Positions 1 through 8,309 of a DNA stretch of 64,000 nt are shown here, piece by piece. The notes under the pieces were generated by a model. The model was not told the origin of the DNA. It made no database searches and worked only from the letters and a program-made list of their open reading frames with translations. Source of the DNA: Sphingomonas sp. QA11 (GTDB taxonomy: Bacteria; Pseudomonadota; Alphaproteobacteria; Sphingomonadales; Sphingomonadaceae). The position numbers and the translations under genes are program-made. The stretch is from NCBI RefSeq assembly GCF_028473665.1, contig NZ_CP098774.1:3748501-3812500 (forward strand), given 5' to 3'. Within the stretch, counting starts at the first letter, position 1; each line of letters begins with the position of its first letter.

Positions 1-1
1 G

Positions 2-1273
2 GGCGAGGCCGATCTCGTCTTCCCGGCGCTGTGCGAGACTTATCTCAAGACCGGCGCGCTGCCTGACGAGAAGCTGGTCGCCTGCGGGCCGATCGACGAC
101 ATGCGCGTGGTGCATACGCCCAATTTCGCTGATTATTTCGCGGTGCTGCGCGAATGCCAGGCGGCGGGAAAGCTACCGATGAGCCTGCCCGAATTCCTGA
201 CGCTGGAAAGCTCGCGCGGATGCTGGTGGGGGCAGAAGAACCATTGCGTGTTCTGCGGCCTGAACGCGCTCGGCATGGATTTCCGCAAGAAGGACGCGCG
301 GCGGGTCTTCCGCGAGTTGAAGGACCTGACCGAGACCTGGGGGGTGAAGCGAGTCGCTGCCTCCGACAACATCATGCCGCTCAACTATCTCGACGAGCTG
401 ATGCCGGCGCTCGCCGCCTGGGAGGGGCGCCCCCACCTCTTCTACGAGGTCAAGGCGAACCTGCGCGAGGACCAGATGGACGTGCTGGCGGCGGGCGGGG
501 TCAACGCGATCCAGCCGGGCATCGAATCGCTGTCGTCACGGCTGCTGAAGCTGATGCGCAAGGGCGTGTCGGGACACCAGAACATCGCCTTGCTGCGCCA
601 TTGCAAGGCGCGCAACATCAGCGTCGGCTGGAATTATATCTACGGCTTTGTCGGGGAAGAGATCGCCGATTATGACGGCGTCATCGAAATGATGCCCAAG
701 ATCGAGCATCTCGAACCGCCGACAGGGTGCAACCAGATCATCGTCGATCGCTACAGCCCCTATCACACCGCCCATAAGGAGCTCGGGATCGGCGAGATCA
801 CGCCCTACCCCTCTTATTACGCGCTCTACCCGCCCGATGCGCCGCTGATGGACATCGCCTATCATTTCAAGGGTTCCTACACGACGCCGCTGCTGTCGAG
901 CCCGGCCGATGTCGAGCGACTGTGCGCGGCCATCGAGCGCTGGCGCGAACGGTGGCGGACACCACCGCACGCGCCAGCGCTGCGCCTGCTGCCGCGCCCG
1001 AACGGCGCGGTCATCGTCGATACGCGGAGCATTGCGCGCGCGAAGCTGACCATCATCTCACGGGAGCAGGACGAGGCGCTGAAGGTGCTTGACCGCCCAA
1101 AGCCGCTCGATGCGCTCGATCCTGAGACACGCGCGCAGGTCCCGTTCCTGCTCGAACGGGATTTCGTGATCGATCATGAGGGCTTGCTGCTTACCGTCGT
1201 AACCCGCCCGAGAGTACTGGCGCGGCCCATTGCGGCGAGGCCGGCCGACCAGGCCGAGATGCAGGCAGCCTAG
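2..1273 (+). CDS. B12-type radical SAM RiPP maturase, 3' part (gene starts before the window)
   Basis: The frame is open to the left edge, so the start is missing. The visible residues before position 101 resemble the end of a cobalamin-binding domain. The Cys-x7-Cys-x2-Cys motif (Cys codons at 221, 245 and 254), within a stretch reading SSRGCWWGQKNHCVFCGLN, is the signature of the 'RiPP maturation radical SAM protein 1' family. That motif binds the SAM-cleaving 4Fe-4S cluster. Family members are thought to C-methylate ribosomal peptides. The gene ends by overlapping four bases with the convergent lasso kinase gene, which places it in the RiPP locus. Its peptide substrate is unknown; whether it acts on the lasso precursor at 5985-6143 is inference. 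The family call is fairly secure. Confidence 0.85.
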   Translation, partial: GEADLVFPALCETYLKTGALPDEKLVACGPIDDMRVVHTPNFADYFAVLRECQAAGKLPMSLPEFLTLESSRGCWWGQKNHCVFCGLNALGMDFRKKDARRVFRELKDLTETWGVKRVAASDNIMPLNYLDELMPALAAWEGRPHLFYEVKANLREDQMDVLAAGGVNAIQPGIESLSSRLLKLMRKGVSGHQNIALLRHCKARNISVGWNYIYGFVGEEIADYDGVIEMMPKIEHLEPPTGCNQIIVDRYSPYHTAHKELGIGEITPYPSYYALYPPDAPLMDIAYHFKGSYTTPLLSSPADVERLCAAIERWRERWRTPPHAPALRLLPRPNGAVIVDTRSIARAKLTIISREQDEALKVLDRPKPLDALDPETRAQVPFLLERDFVIDHEGLLLTVVTRPRVLARPIAARPADQAEMQAA

Positions 1274-2157
1274 GCGGGGCGCTCTCGCGCGAGGGCCGCG
1301 ACCGTCGCAGCGACGCTGTCGGCAAGTTCCTCAACCGACAGCGCCTTCGCACCACCAAGGCCGAACAGCCTGCAATCCGCGGCCATGCGCCTGACAAGAT
1401 CGAACTGCGCGCGCTGGCCGCCCATCGGCTTCACGAATTGCGGGCGGCAGGCATGGCGAAGAAGCAGCCCCATCCGGTCGGCCCCCTCGACCGGCCGGCA
1501 GCCGGGCGTCGTGCCGGGCCGCAGCTCGAAGATCGCGGACAGGCGGACCGGCTCGGCATGGGCCGGTGCCGGAAGATAATATTTGTCCATGACCGCCGAT
1601 ACGCGCCGCAACGTGGCGGGGGCGACCCCGATCAATGCACAGGCATCGCCCCAGAGCTTGATCTGACCGGAGCTCGGCCAGGCGAGCGGTGGCCCGGTAG
1701 CGGTGCTGATGCGCGTGGTATCGTCGGCGACCAGCGCCCAGCCACGCCGGCTCAAGGCTGCCGCGAGGGTCGATTTGCCGTTGCCCGACGCCCCGCAGAT
1801 GGCGATCGCGCCAATCCCGTCCGGTGGGACGAGGCTGGCCGCGTGCAGGGGATATTCCCCCCGCTGATGGATGAGGGCGGCGCGCACACTGCCGTTCATC
1901 ACCTGAGTGAAGATTCCGCGATCAGCGGCAGGATCGATCGAGAAGTCGACCGACCGGCCGTCGCGAATGAGGAAACTGCCAAGCGCCGGGATCACGATCA
2001 GCAATTCACCCGGCCTTGCCTCACTATACTGGCCAGCCGGCTCACCGCCGGGCAGGGAAGACGGCAGTGTCGCGACCTGGCGCAGGACAATATCGGGCAG
2101 GCCGGGCAAAAATTCAGTAAGTTCCACGCAGCAGCAGCTAGGCAATAAGCCGGCCAA
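1270..2157 (-). CDS. HprK-like lasso peptide kinase
   Basis: About 295 residues. A Walker A motif GASGNGKST lies near residues 122-130, with LVADD near 142-146 as the second nucleotide-binding motif, as in HPr kinase-like proteins. In paeninodin-type lasso clusters such kinases phosphorylate the C-terminal serine of the precursor. The precursor here (5985-6143) ends in Ser, which fits. The start is uncertain because there is no ATG in the N-terminal part. TTG at 2157, with GGAA upstream, keeps the family's initial LAGL-like strand; GTG at 2127 is the alternative. The gene diverges from the cyclase gene across about 130 bp. The kinase family is clear, the lasso substrate is inferred from context. 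Confidence 0.82.
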   Translation of the reverse strand: MAGLLPSCCCVELTEFLPGLPDIVLRQVATLPSSLPGGEPAGQYSEARPGELLIVIPALGSFLIRDGRSVDFSIDPAADRGIFTQVMNGSVRAALIHQRGEYPLHAASLVPPDGIGAIAICGASGNGKSTLAAALSRRGWALVADDTTRISTATGPPLAWPSSGQIKLWGDACALIGVAPATLRRVSAVMDKYYLPAPAHAEPVRLSAIFELRPGTTPGCRPVEGADRMGLLLRHACRPQFVKPMGGQRAQFDLVRRMAADCRLFGLGGAKALSVEELADSVAATVAALARERPA

Positions 2158-2285
2158 AGGAAAGTTCCGGCGAAGGAATTGCCACCGGAAGCATCCCCAG
2201 TTGCATATTACCGGCGAAAGGGGACATTGGCGGCGGCGATGCTCGACATTCTCCAGCCCTTTTCCCGCACCATGGCGGAACGACG

Positions 2286-4208
2286 ATGACGGCGTTGGCC
2301 GGCATGTGGCGCCTCGACATGCGTCCGGATGCGGACGATGCCTGCGCCAGCATGCTCGCGGCCCAGGCACTGTACGGACCGCACGGCACTGCCGGCTGGT
2401 CCGACGGGCCGATCGCGCTCGGCCGCCGGATCTTCCGCGTGCTGCCGGAGGACGTGCATGACGATGCGCTCCAGGTCGGCGCCGGCGGGCGGCTGGTGAT
2501 GGCCGCCGACGTCAGGCTGGACAATCGCGATGAGTTGCTCGCCGCCCTGGGGATCGGGAACGATCGCGCCAGGACCCTGTGCGACGCGGCCGTGCTGATG
2601 GCCGCCTATGAGCAATGGGGCGAGGAAACGCCTGATCGCCTGTCCGGCGATTTCGCCTTCGCCGTCTGGGATCGGGAGCGCCGGCGCCTGTTCCTCGCGC
2701 GCGACTTCATGGGCCATCGGCCGCTGCATTTCCATCGCGGCAAGGGATTCTTCGCCTTCGCCTCGATGCCGAAAGGCCTGCACGCGCTGGCCGAAATCCC
2801 GTATGCGCCCGACGAACGGCGCGCGGCCGAATTCCTGACGCTGATGCCGGAGGGTGATTCGCGCAGCTTCTTCGAGGGCATCGAGCGCGTCCAGGCAGGC
2901 CATGTCGTGGTCGTGACCGCTGACGAGGTGACGACCCGACCTCACTGGCAACCACGGCGCGAGCGACTGAAGCTGCGCAGCGCTGACGACTATGCGGCGG
3001 CGATGCGCGATCTGGTCGACGAAGCAGTGCGCGTCCGTCTGCGCCGCGCGGCGCGGCCGATCGCCGCGCATCTCAGCGCCGGCCTCGACAGCGCGGTGGT
3101 CGCCGCCTCCGCCGCGCGACTGATGGCGCCGGCCGGCGAAAGGCTGACCGCCTATACCGGCGTGCCGCGGCGGGGCTATGACGGGCCGGTTCCTGCCGGC
3201 CGGATCGCCGACGAAGGTCCGCTGGCGGCAGCGACGGCCGGACTCTACCCCAATATCGACCATGAACGGATCAGCGCGACGCGACCGCTGCTCGATTCGC
3301 TCGACCGCAATTTCCACCTGTTCGAACAGCCGATGCTGAACCTCTGCAATAGCTGGGTGCTGGCGATCAACGATGCCGCCCGGTCAGCCGGAATATCGGT
3401 CCTGCTGAACGGCCAGATGGGCAATTTCAGCATCAGCTACACGGGATCTGAAGCGCTGGCCGAACTGTTCGCGTCGGGCAGGTGGCTGCGACTGATACGC
3501 GAAGGCCGCGGCCTGGTGCGGAACGGGGGCATGCGGTGGCGCACAATTGCGGGGAAAGCGATCTCGCCCTTCCTACCTGAAGCCCTGCTTCAGCGCCTGA
3601 GGCAGACCCCGCCTGACATCCATGGCTATTCCGCGATCAGCCCGGAGCGGCTCCGGGCGCTCAACCTTGCGTCGCAGGCCGAATCGCGCGGCCTGGATTT
3701 CACCTATCGCTCGCGGGCTGACGGTTTTTCCACGCGGCTATGGGCGCTCCGCCGGATCGATCTCGGCAATGTCAACAAGGGCGTGCTCGGCGGCTGGGGG
3801 ATCGACCAGCGCGACCCCACGGCGGACCGGCGACTCGTCGAATTCTGCCTGTCGGTGCCGAGCGAACAATTCCTGGCGGGCGGCGTATTCCGCGGGCTTG
3901 CCCATCGGGCGTTCGCCGACCGCCTGCCCGCGCCGGTGCTGGCGGAGCGACGCCGGGGCCTTCAGGGCGCCGACTGGCACGAAGGGCTTTCCGCATCTCG
4001 GGCCATGGCCGCGGAGGAACTCGACCGGCTCGACGAGTGTGCGCCTGCCGCCGCGGCGCTCGATCTGTCACGGATGCGGCAACTCGTCGCCACCATGCCG
4101 ACGAGTGGATGGGAGAAGGATTCGGTGATGCAGGCCTATCGCCTGGCGCTGCTGCGCGGTCTTTCGACCGGGCATTTCCTGCGCAAGGCGATGCGTTCGA
4201 ACCATTGA
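2286..4208 (+). CDS. Asparagine-synthetase-like lasso cyclase (C protein)
   Basis: 640 residues with an N-terminal Ntn-glutaminase-like domain (about 1-210) and a C-terminal ATP-pyrophosphatase domain. The PP-loop motif LSAGLDS is at residues 263-269. In lasso biosynthesis this enzyme adenylates the side-chain carboxylate of Asp or Glu in the core and closes the macrolactam. The N terminus MTALAGMW lacks the Cys2 nucleophile of true glutamine-dependent asparagine synthetases, as expected for an enzyme that uses the core's own amino group. It sits with the kinase, PqqD-like protein and precursor. It points away from them, an unusual arrangement that suggests local rearrangement. Confidence 0.88.
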   Translation: MTALAGMWRLDMRPDADDACASMLAAQALYGPHGTAGWSDGPIALGRRIFRVLPEDVHDDALQVGAGGRLVMAADVRLDNRDELLAALGIGNDRARTLCDAAVLMAAYEQWGEETPDRLSGDFAFAVWDRERRRLFLARDFMGHRPLHFHRGKGFFAFASMPKGLHALAEIPYAPDERRAAEFLTLMPEGDSRSFFEGIERVQAGHVVVVTADEVTTRPHWQPRRERLKLRSADDYAAAMRDLVDEAVRVRLRRAARPIAAHLSAGLDSAVVAASAARLMAPAGERLTAYTGVPRRGYDGPVPAGRIADEGPLAAATAGLYPNIDHERISATRPLLDSLDRNFHLFEQPMLNLCNSWVLAINDAARSAGISVLLNGQMGNFSISYTGSEALAELFASGRWLRLIREGRGLVRNGGMRWRTIAGKAISPFLPEALLQRLRQTPPDIHGYSAISPERLRALNLASQAESRGLDFTYRSRADGFSTRLWALRRIDLGNVNKGVLGGWGIDQRDPTADRRLVEFCLSVPSEQFLAGGVFRGLAHRAFADRLPAPVLAERRRGLQGADWHEGLSASRAMAAEELDRLDECAPAAAALDLSRMRQLVATMPTSGWEKDSVMQAYRLALLRGLSTGHFLRKAMRSNH

Positions 4209-4264
4209 GCCCCGACCACCGAGGCATGTCACGCCCCTCCGGCAGGACATCACCCGGACTCATA

Positions 4265-5432
4265 CCAGGTTGCGATGATGCTGACTCACGAGAGGGATTC
4301 CCAGGCTGCTGAAAGTCTGAATCAATGGCGCGCTGGGTTTTGGAGGGCGCGACCATGGGAACGGCGATCAGTTTGCGGGATGATTTTGACGGACCTGCGC
4401 TGAGACGGTTGGCGCGAGGGTCGAAGAGCGCGAACCAGGCGCGGCGGCTTTTGGCCTTGGCCGAGATTTACGATGGCGGCCGCCGGACGGCCGCGGCGCG
4501 GATCGGCGGGGTGGGTTTGCAGATCGTGCGCGACTGGGTGGTGCGGTTCAACGCCGACGGGCCGGACGGCCTGCTTGATGGCAAGGCCCCCGGGGCCCGT
4601 TCCCGGCTCAACGACGCCCAACGGCGGGCGCTGGTCGAGGCGGTCGAGCGCGGCCCGATCCCGGCAATCCACGGCGTCGTTCGCTGGCGGCTGATCGATC
4701 TGGCGCAGTGGCTCCATGACGAGTTCGCAGTGTCGCTCGATGAAACGACCGTGGGTCGGGAGTTGAGGAAGCTGGGCTACGTTAAGCTGACCGCGCGGCC
4801 TCGCCATCATACTCAGAACGAACTTGCCATGGAGGACTTCAAAAAGGGGGCTTCGCCGCCGAGTTGGCAAAGGTCAAAGCAAGCCTCCCCAAGGGCGCGG
4901 CAATAGAGATATGGTTCCAGGACGAGGCGCGCGTGGGTCAGAAGAACAAGATCACGCGGCGCTGGGCGCGGCGCGGGACACGACCCTCGGCTCCAAAGGA
5001 TCAGCGCACGAAATCAGCCTATATCTTCGGCGCGATCTGCCCGGAGGAAGGCAAGGCCGCAGGGCTGGTCCTGCCCTTCTGCAATACCCAAACAATGTCG
5101 CTGCATCTGGCCGAGATATCGCTCGCCGTCGCGCCGGGGGCTCACGCGGTCGTGCTGATGGATCAGGCCGGTTGGCACATGACCGGCAAGCTCGATGTGC
5201 CCGCCAATATCAGCATCATCGCGCTGCCGGCCAAATGCCCTGAGCTCAACCCGGTCGAGAATATCTGGCAGTTCATGCGCGATAACTGGCTCTCCAACCG
5301 CGTCTTCACATCCTACGACAACATCGTCGACCAGTGCTGCGAAGCCTGGAACAAGCTCGTCGATCAGCCATGGCGCATCATGACCATCGGACGCCGCAAA
5401 TGGACCCGTAGGTCATGATCAATGCAGGCTGG
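4265..5432 (+). mobile_element. IS630-family insertion sequence, 1168 bp, apparently intact
   Basis: The ends are imperfect inverted repeats: the left starts CCAGGTTGCGATGATGCTGAC, and the right read inward starts CCAGCCTGCATTGATCATGAC. Both ends are flanked by TA (4263-4264 and 5433-5434), the target duplicated by IS630/Tc1-mariner elements. One transposase with a frameshift fills the interior. The right end lies one base before the stop codon of the PqqD-like gene, so insertion occurred at the 3' border of that gene without truncating it. Confidence 0.9.
4355..5418 (+). CDS. IS630-family transposase, expressed by -1 frameshift
   Basis: The first part, from ATG 4355 (strong GGAGG upstream) to a stop at 4906, is a helix-turn-helix/winged-helix DNA-binding region. 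The second part, in the -1 frame, holds the DDE catalytic domain. Visible catalytic segments are FQDEARVG, VVLMDQAGWH and PELNPVENIW, giving the D...D...E set. The two frames overlap around the run AAAAAGGGGG at 4841-4850, a typical slippery site. Slipping -1 there yields continuous family-like sequence (DFKKGGFAAELAKVKASL). The frameshift is probably programmed rather than a lesion, because both parts are otherwise undamaged. Confidence 0.88.
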
Positions 5433-5434
5433 TA

Positions 5435-5749
5435 TCAGACGTCGGGGGTGATCTCCACCAGGTCTTCGCGGACCATGGCTTCAAGCATTGCCACCACCTG
5501 CTGTTCGCAGGTTGTGGCATCCACGTCATATTCGCGCTGCAGGATGGCGCAAATCTCGGCGACCTTGATCGGAGCGGCGGTCAGCTGCCAGACGCGCGAG
5601 CCGACCGGATTCAGGCCGAAACACACGCCTTTCGCTGCGTTCATCGCGACGACTTCTCCGTCCATTTCGGCGTCGACCGCGTCGCTGTGATGGACGGCGG
5701 AGCAGGAAGGCTTGATAGGAATGTGGGCTGTCTTTTCAAAGGGCTCCAA
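5435..5749 (-). CDS. PqqD-like lasso leader-binding protein (B1)
   Basis: 104 residues. The pattern of a DGE strand, then KGVCFGLNPVGSRVWQL, then a C-terminal helix with REYDVD is typical of PqqD/RRE proteins of lasso clusters. These bind the precursor leader and present it to the B2 protease. The gene lies downstream of the precursor on the same strand, 235 bp away. Immediately past its stop codon is the IS630 end, so the usual downstream B2 transglutaminase-like protease gene is absent from this position. Confidence 0.87.
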   Translation of the reverse strand: MEPFEKTAHIPIKPSCSAVHHSDAVDAEMDGEVVAMNAAKGVCFGLNPVGSRVWQLTAAPIKVAEICAILQREYDVDATTCEQQVVAMLEAMVREDLVEITPDV

Positions 5750-5950
5750 CGGGACCGCCTGCCGGTAGGATGGTGCCGGCAGGAAAATCCCGAAAGTAGC
5801 GCAACGTCGGTTTCAGCATCTTGGCGCCGCCCGCTTTCGCGCGATGAAGACTACACCTTCCTGAGAACAGGAACCGAATCATCGCGAAACCGCGCTTGAT
5901 GTCGAACCTCGCGGATCGACCGGCGACCTGAAGCAAGCGCGGCGGCTGGA

Positions 5951-5972
5951 AATCAAACGGGCCTCACGCCCG
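5951..5972 (-). terminator. Hairpin after the lasso precursor gene (attenuator-like)
   Basis: On the minus strand, 12 bases after the precursor stop, a 5-bp GC stem (CGGGC/GCCCG, 5958-5972) with a 5-base loop is followed by TTTGATTT. Hairpins between precursor and maturation genes commonly reduce downstream expression in RiPP operons. The stem is short and the T tract weak, so function is only suggested. Confidence 0.45.
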
Positions 5973-5984
5973 ACAATACCTGCC

Positions 5985-6143
5985 TTAGGAAAGCAGGATC
6001 AGGATTTCCGGGCCGTTATTGATACCGCTCTCGGTGCTGTCGGCATCGATGCTGTAGAAGCTCGGCGCCTGCCACGGCTTCTTCACGATATCGGTTCCAT
6101 TTTCGGAATCCGATCCAGTGATGTTGCGAGCGTCTTCAGACAT
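5985..6143 (-). CDS. Lasso peptide precursor (A), 52 residues
   Basis: ATG 6143 is chosen because GGAGA lies seven bases upstream. The leader's end, KKPWQAPSFYSIDADSTE, has the W-x-x-P and D...T pattern of paeninodin-type leaders. Placing the conserved Thr (residue 37) at -2 gives a core SGINNGPEILILLS (residues 39-52). Its eighth residue is Glu, right for an 8-residue Ser1-Glu8 macrolactam ring with a hydrophobic six-residue tail ending in Ser. The terminal Ser is the expected target of the neighbouring HprK-like kinase. A start at G40 with a 7-residue ring is a less likely alternative. The leader and precursor call is solid from context; the core boundaries are inferred. Confidence 0.82.
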   Translation of the reverse strand: MSEDARNITGSDSENGTDIVKKPWQAPSFYSIDADSTESGINNGPEILILLS

Positions 6144-6493
6144 GGTCGTCTCCAAATTTCCCGGTGCTAAACGCCACCCGGCCCTACCAATATCAACGAT
6201 AAAGTCCATCTCCGGTGTCACAATAACTGAGCTAGTTCTTCACTTTTTGCAATGCCGCATACATCCATTCTGGTGGGAAAAATCAGTATCGGCCAAAGCT
6301 TCGAGGTACGAAGCATATCCCGACAGGTCATTTCTGACCCGAAACGTTCCCTCGCGCGGCGACCTTCCCGCCGTTCCACGTCGAATCGCACGAGCCGTTC
6401 GCGCATCAGGCGACATCGACTCGAGCCGCGTCGTCACCTGGTCGACCAAGGGTTCGGCTATGCGCGCATGCCACAAACAAGCTATCTGGCCCG
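6144..6493. other. 350-bp intergenic region between precursor and FUSC gene
   Basis: Divergent spacer with lower GC near 6180-6270. It must hold the promoter of the precursor gene (read leftward) and probably that of the FUSC gene (read rightward). No convincing coding frame, operator or RNA structure was recognised in it. Confidence 0.5.
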
Positions 6494-7606
6494 ATGTATC
6501 GCCGTACGCCGATGGCAGCACTGATCGAGCGCATCGATGCGCGAATGGTCGACGAACTGGAATGCGTTGCTTCAGTGCTCCTAGCGATCATCGCCGCGCA
6601 CGCGATCGGCGCCACCAATGTCTCATGGGCGGCCTTTTCCGGCTACATGGTGATGCGTGGACATCTGGCCGATACGCTGTCCCGGGGATCCTTGCGGATC
6701 ATCGGCACGATCGCCGGCGGCCTGCTTGCGCTGGCTGCGACACCGTTTCTTACCCCAAGCCTGCCGCTCGCCGCGCTTGCCGTGGCGCTGATCGGGACAG
6801 CGAGCCTCTACGCCGCGCTGACGGCGAAACGCGCTTATGCCTGGCTATTCTTCGGGCTCACCTTCGCGATGGTGGTTTTCGACAAGATCGAGCACCCCGA
6901 GATCGCGCTCGGCGCCTTTGTCGAAACACGCGTCCTGGAGACGCTCGCAGGAACGCTTGCCTGCATGGCGGTCAGCCTCGCATCCGGCGCCACCCTCCGC
7001 CGACGCTGGCCAGCGAACCGCGCGCCCCAGGCGCAGAGAGCCGGATGGCACCCGGGCGCATTACGCCATGCCTTACAGGGAGGCGCCGCACTGGCGGTGC
7101 TGGCGCTCCTGTCGGGCTGGTTGCCCCTCCCCGCGCTCGCTCAATCCGCCGTCACGATCATGGCCGTGATGCTCGTACCGGCGAGTGGGATCGGCCCCAG
7201 CGGCTTCCGCCCGGTCAGCGCCCGCATTGTGCAACGCTTTGTCGGCTGCATTGCCGGCGCGCTATTGGCCGCGCTGTTCCTATTCACGACATTCCTGTTC
7301 ACACCGCAGGCGCCCGCGCCGCTGCTGATCCTGGGCACCATCGTCGGCGTCGCGACCGGACGCCATCTGGAAAATGGCGATCATTCGCACCGCTATGTCG
7401 GGACCCAGTTCACCCTCGCGATTCTCATCACACTGGTCCCAGACAGCTATGCCAGCGCGACGATCATGCCGGGGCTTGAGCGATTGTCCGGCATCCTGAT
7501 CGGCATGGCGGTGCTCGAACCGATCCTCCTCGCCTGGCATGTCTTGAGCCCGTCCCTACGGGCTGGCGGCACCGGGGCCCAGCCGGACGAGCCTGGCGGC
7601 ATCTGA
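6494..7606 (+). CDS. FUSC-family inner-membrane protein
   Basis: 370 residues made largely of hydrophobic segments, with two clusters (about residues 20-160 and 190-350). Between them is a short basic cytoplasmic stretch rich in RRR. This matches the fusaric-acid-resistance/AaeB-like FUSC fold but is shorter than the 600-700 residue full-length exporters. Such proteins are aromatic-acid efflux components or of unknown substrate. It lies divergently from the lasso precursor, and no lasso ABC exporter (D) gene is visible. A role in peptide export is possible but unsupported. ATG 6494 lacks a clear ribosome site; ATG 6512 is an alternative. Confidence 0.75.
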   Translation: MYRRTPMAALIERIDARMVDELECVASVLLAIIAAHAIGATNVSWAAFSGYMVMRGHLADTLSRGSLRIIGTIAGGLLALAATPFLTPSLPLAALAVALIGTASLYAALTAKRAYAWLFFGLTFAMVVFDKIEHPEIALGAFVETRVLETLAGTLACMAVSLASGATLRRRWPANRAPQAQRAGWHPGALRHALQGGAALAVLALLSGWLPLPALAQSAVTIMAVMLVPASGIGPSGFRPVSARIVQRFVGCIAGALLAALFLFTTFLFTPQAPAPLLILGTIVGVATGRHLENGDHSHRYVGTQFTLAILITLVPDSYASATIMPGLERLSGILIGMAVLEPILLAWHVLSPSLRAGGTGAQPDEPGGI

Positions 7607-7607
7607 G

Positions 7608-8309
7608 TTACGCCGCCAGCCAGTCGCACAAGACGGCCGTCGTCTCGTCCGGCCTTTCAAGCGCCGGAAGATGGCCGCAGTCGCGGAAGCGGTGAAGGCG
7701 AGCCCCCGCCACGCGGCGCCGGATATCCTCGGCTTCGCCGGGCGGCGTCAGCACATCGCCGTCGCCAACGGCGACAAGCGTCGGCACCGCGATGTCGGCC
7801 AGAAGCGGCCGACTGTCCGCCCTGCCGAGGATCGCTTTTTGCTGTCGCAGAAAGGCGTCGCCACCGACTCGCTCCGCCATCGCCTTGACAGTCTCCGCCA
7901 CGGCCGAATGGAGCAGGTTTTCATGGATCAGCTGCGGCAGAAGCCGGTCCGTCACGCCACGGAAACGGCCGAGCCTGAGCGATTCGATACCAGCCCGGCG
8001 TTCAGCGGCCCGTTCAGGCGAATCGGGCGCGGCGCTGGTGGCGATCAGCGCCAGGCGCTCGATACGCCCGGGCGCCTGACGCAGCATCTCGAACGCGACA
8101 TAACCGCCCATCGACAGCGCGATCAGGGCGAAACGCGGTGGCGCCGCCGCAAGCGTTCTCCGCGCCATCGCCTCCACACCGTCATCAAGCGTCAGATCGG
8201 CGACGAACGGCGCCACCAGAGCCGCCAGTCCGTCGATCTGCGCGCGCCACAAAACCGCATCGCAGAGTAGTCCTGGCAGGAAGACGGTTGGCTGGAGCAT
8301 GTGCGTCAT
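7608..8309 (-). CDS. Alpha/beta hydrolase
   Basis: 233 residues from ATG 8309. Signs of the fold are the early HG-like loop (FLPGLLCD), the nucleophile elbow ALSMGGY (G-x-S-x-G class, Ser) and a late DCGHLPALERP with the catalytic His. A GDGD segment may carry the acidic residue. The start overlaps the rtcR stop in an ATGA, so it is translationally coupled to rtcR. The substrate is unknown. Its coupling to an RNA-repair regulator is odd and not explained by any known pathway. Confidence 0.8.
   Translation of the reverse strand: MTHMLQPTVFLPGLLCDAVLWRAQIDGLAALVAPFVADLTLDDGVEAMARRTLAAAPPRFALIALSMGGYVAFEMLRQAPGRIERLALIATSAAPDSPERAAERRAGIESLRLGRFRGVTDRLLPQLIHENLLHSAVAETVKAMAERVGGDAFLRQQKAILGRADSRPLLADIAVPTLVAVGDGDVLTPPGEAEDIRRRVAGARLHRFRDCGHLPALERPDETTAVLCDWLAA

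Noticed and set aside
5736..5936. Short minus-strand frame between the lasso precursor and the PqqD-like gene, considered as a second precursor or a B2 remnant.
   Set aside because: It starts with TTG or an ATG without ribosome site, overlaps the PqqD start, and has neither the Thr/core pattern of a precursor nor the Cys-His-Asp blocks of B2.
6118..7479. Long plus-strand frame overlapping the FUSC gene.
   Set aside because: It is rich in Arg, Cys and His with no hydrophobic pattern, whereas the other frame is a clear membrane protein.
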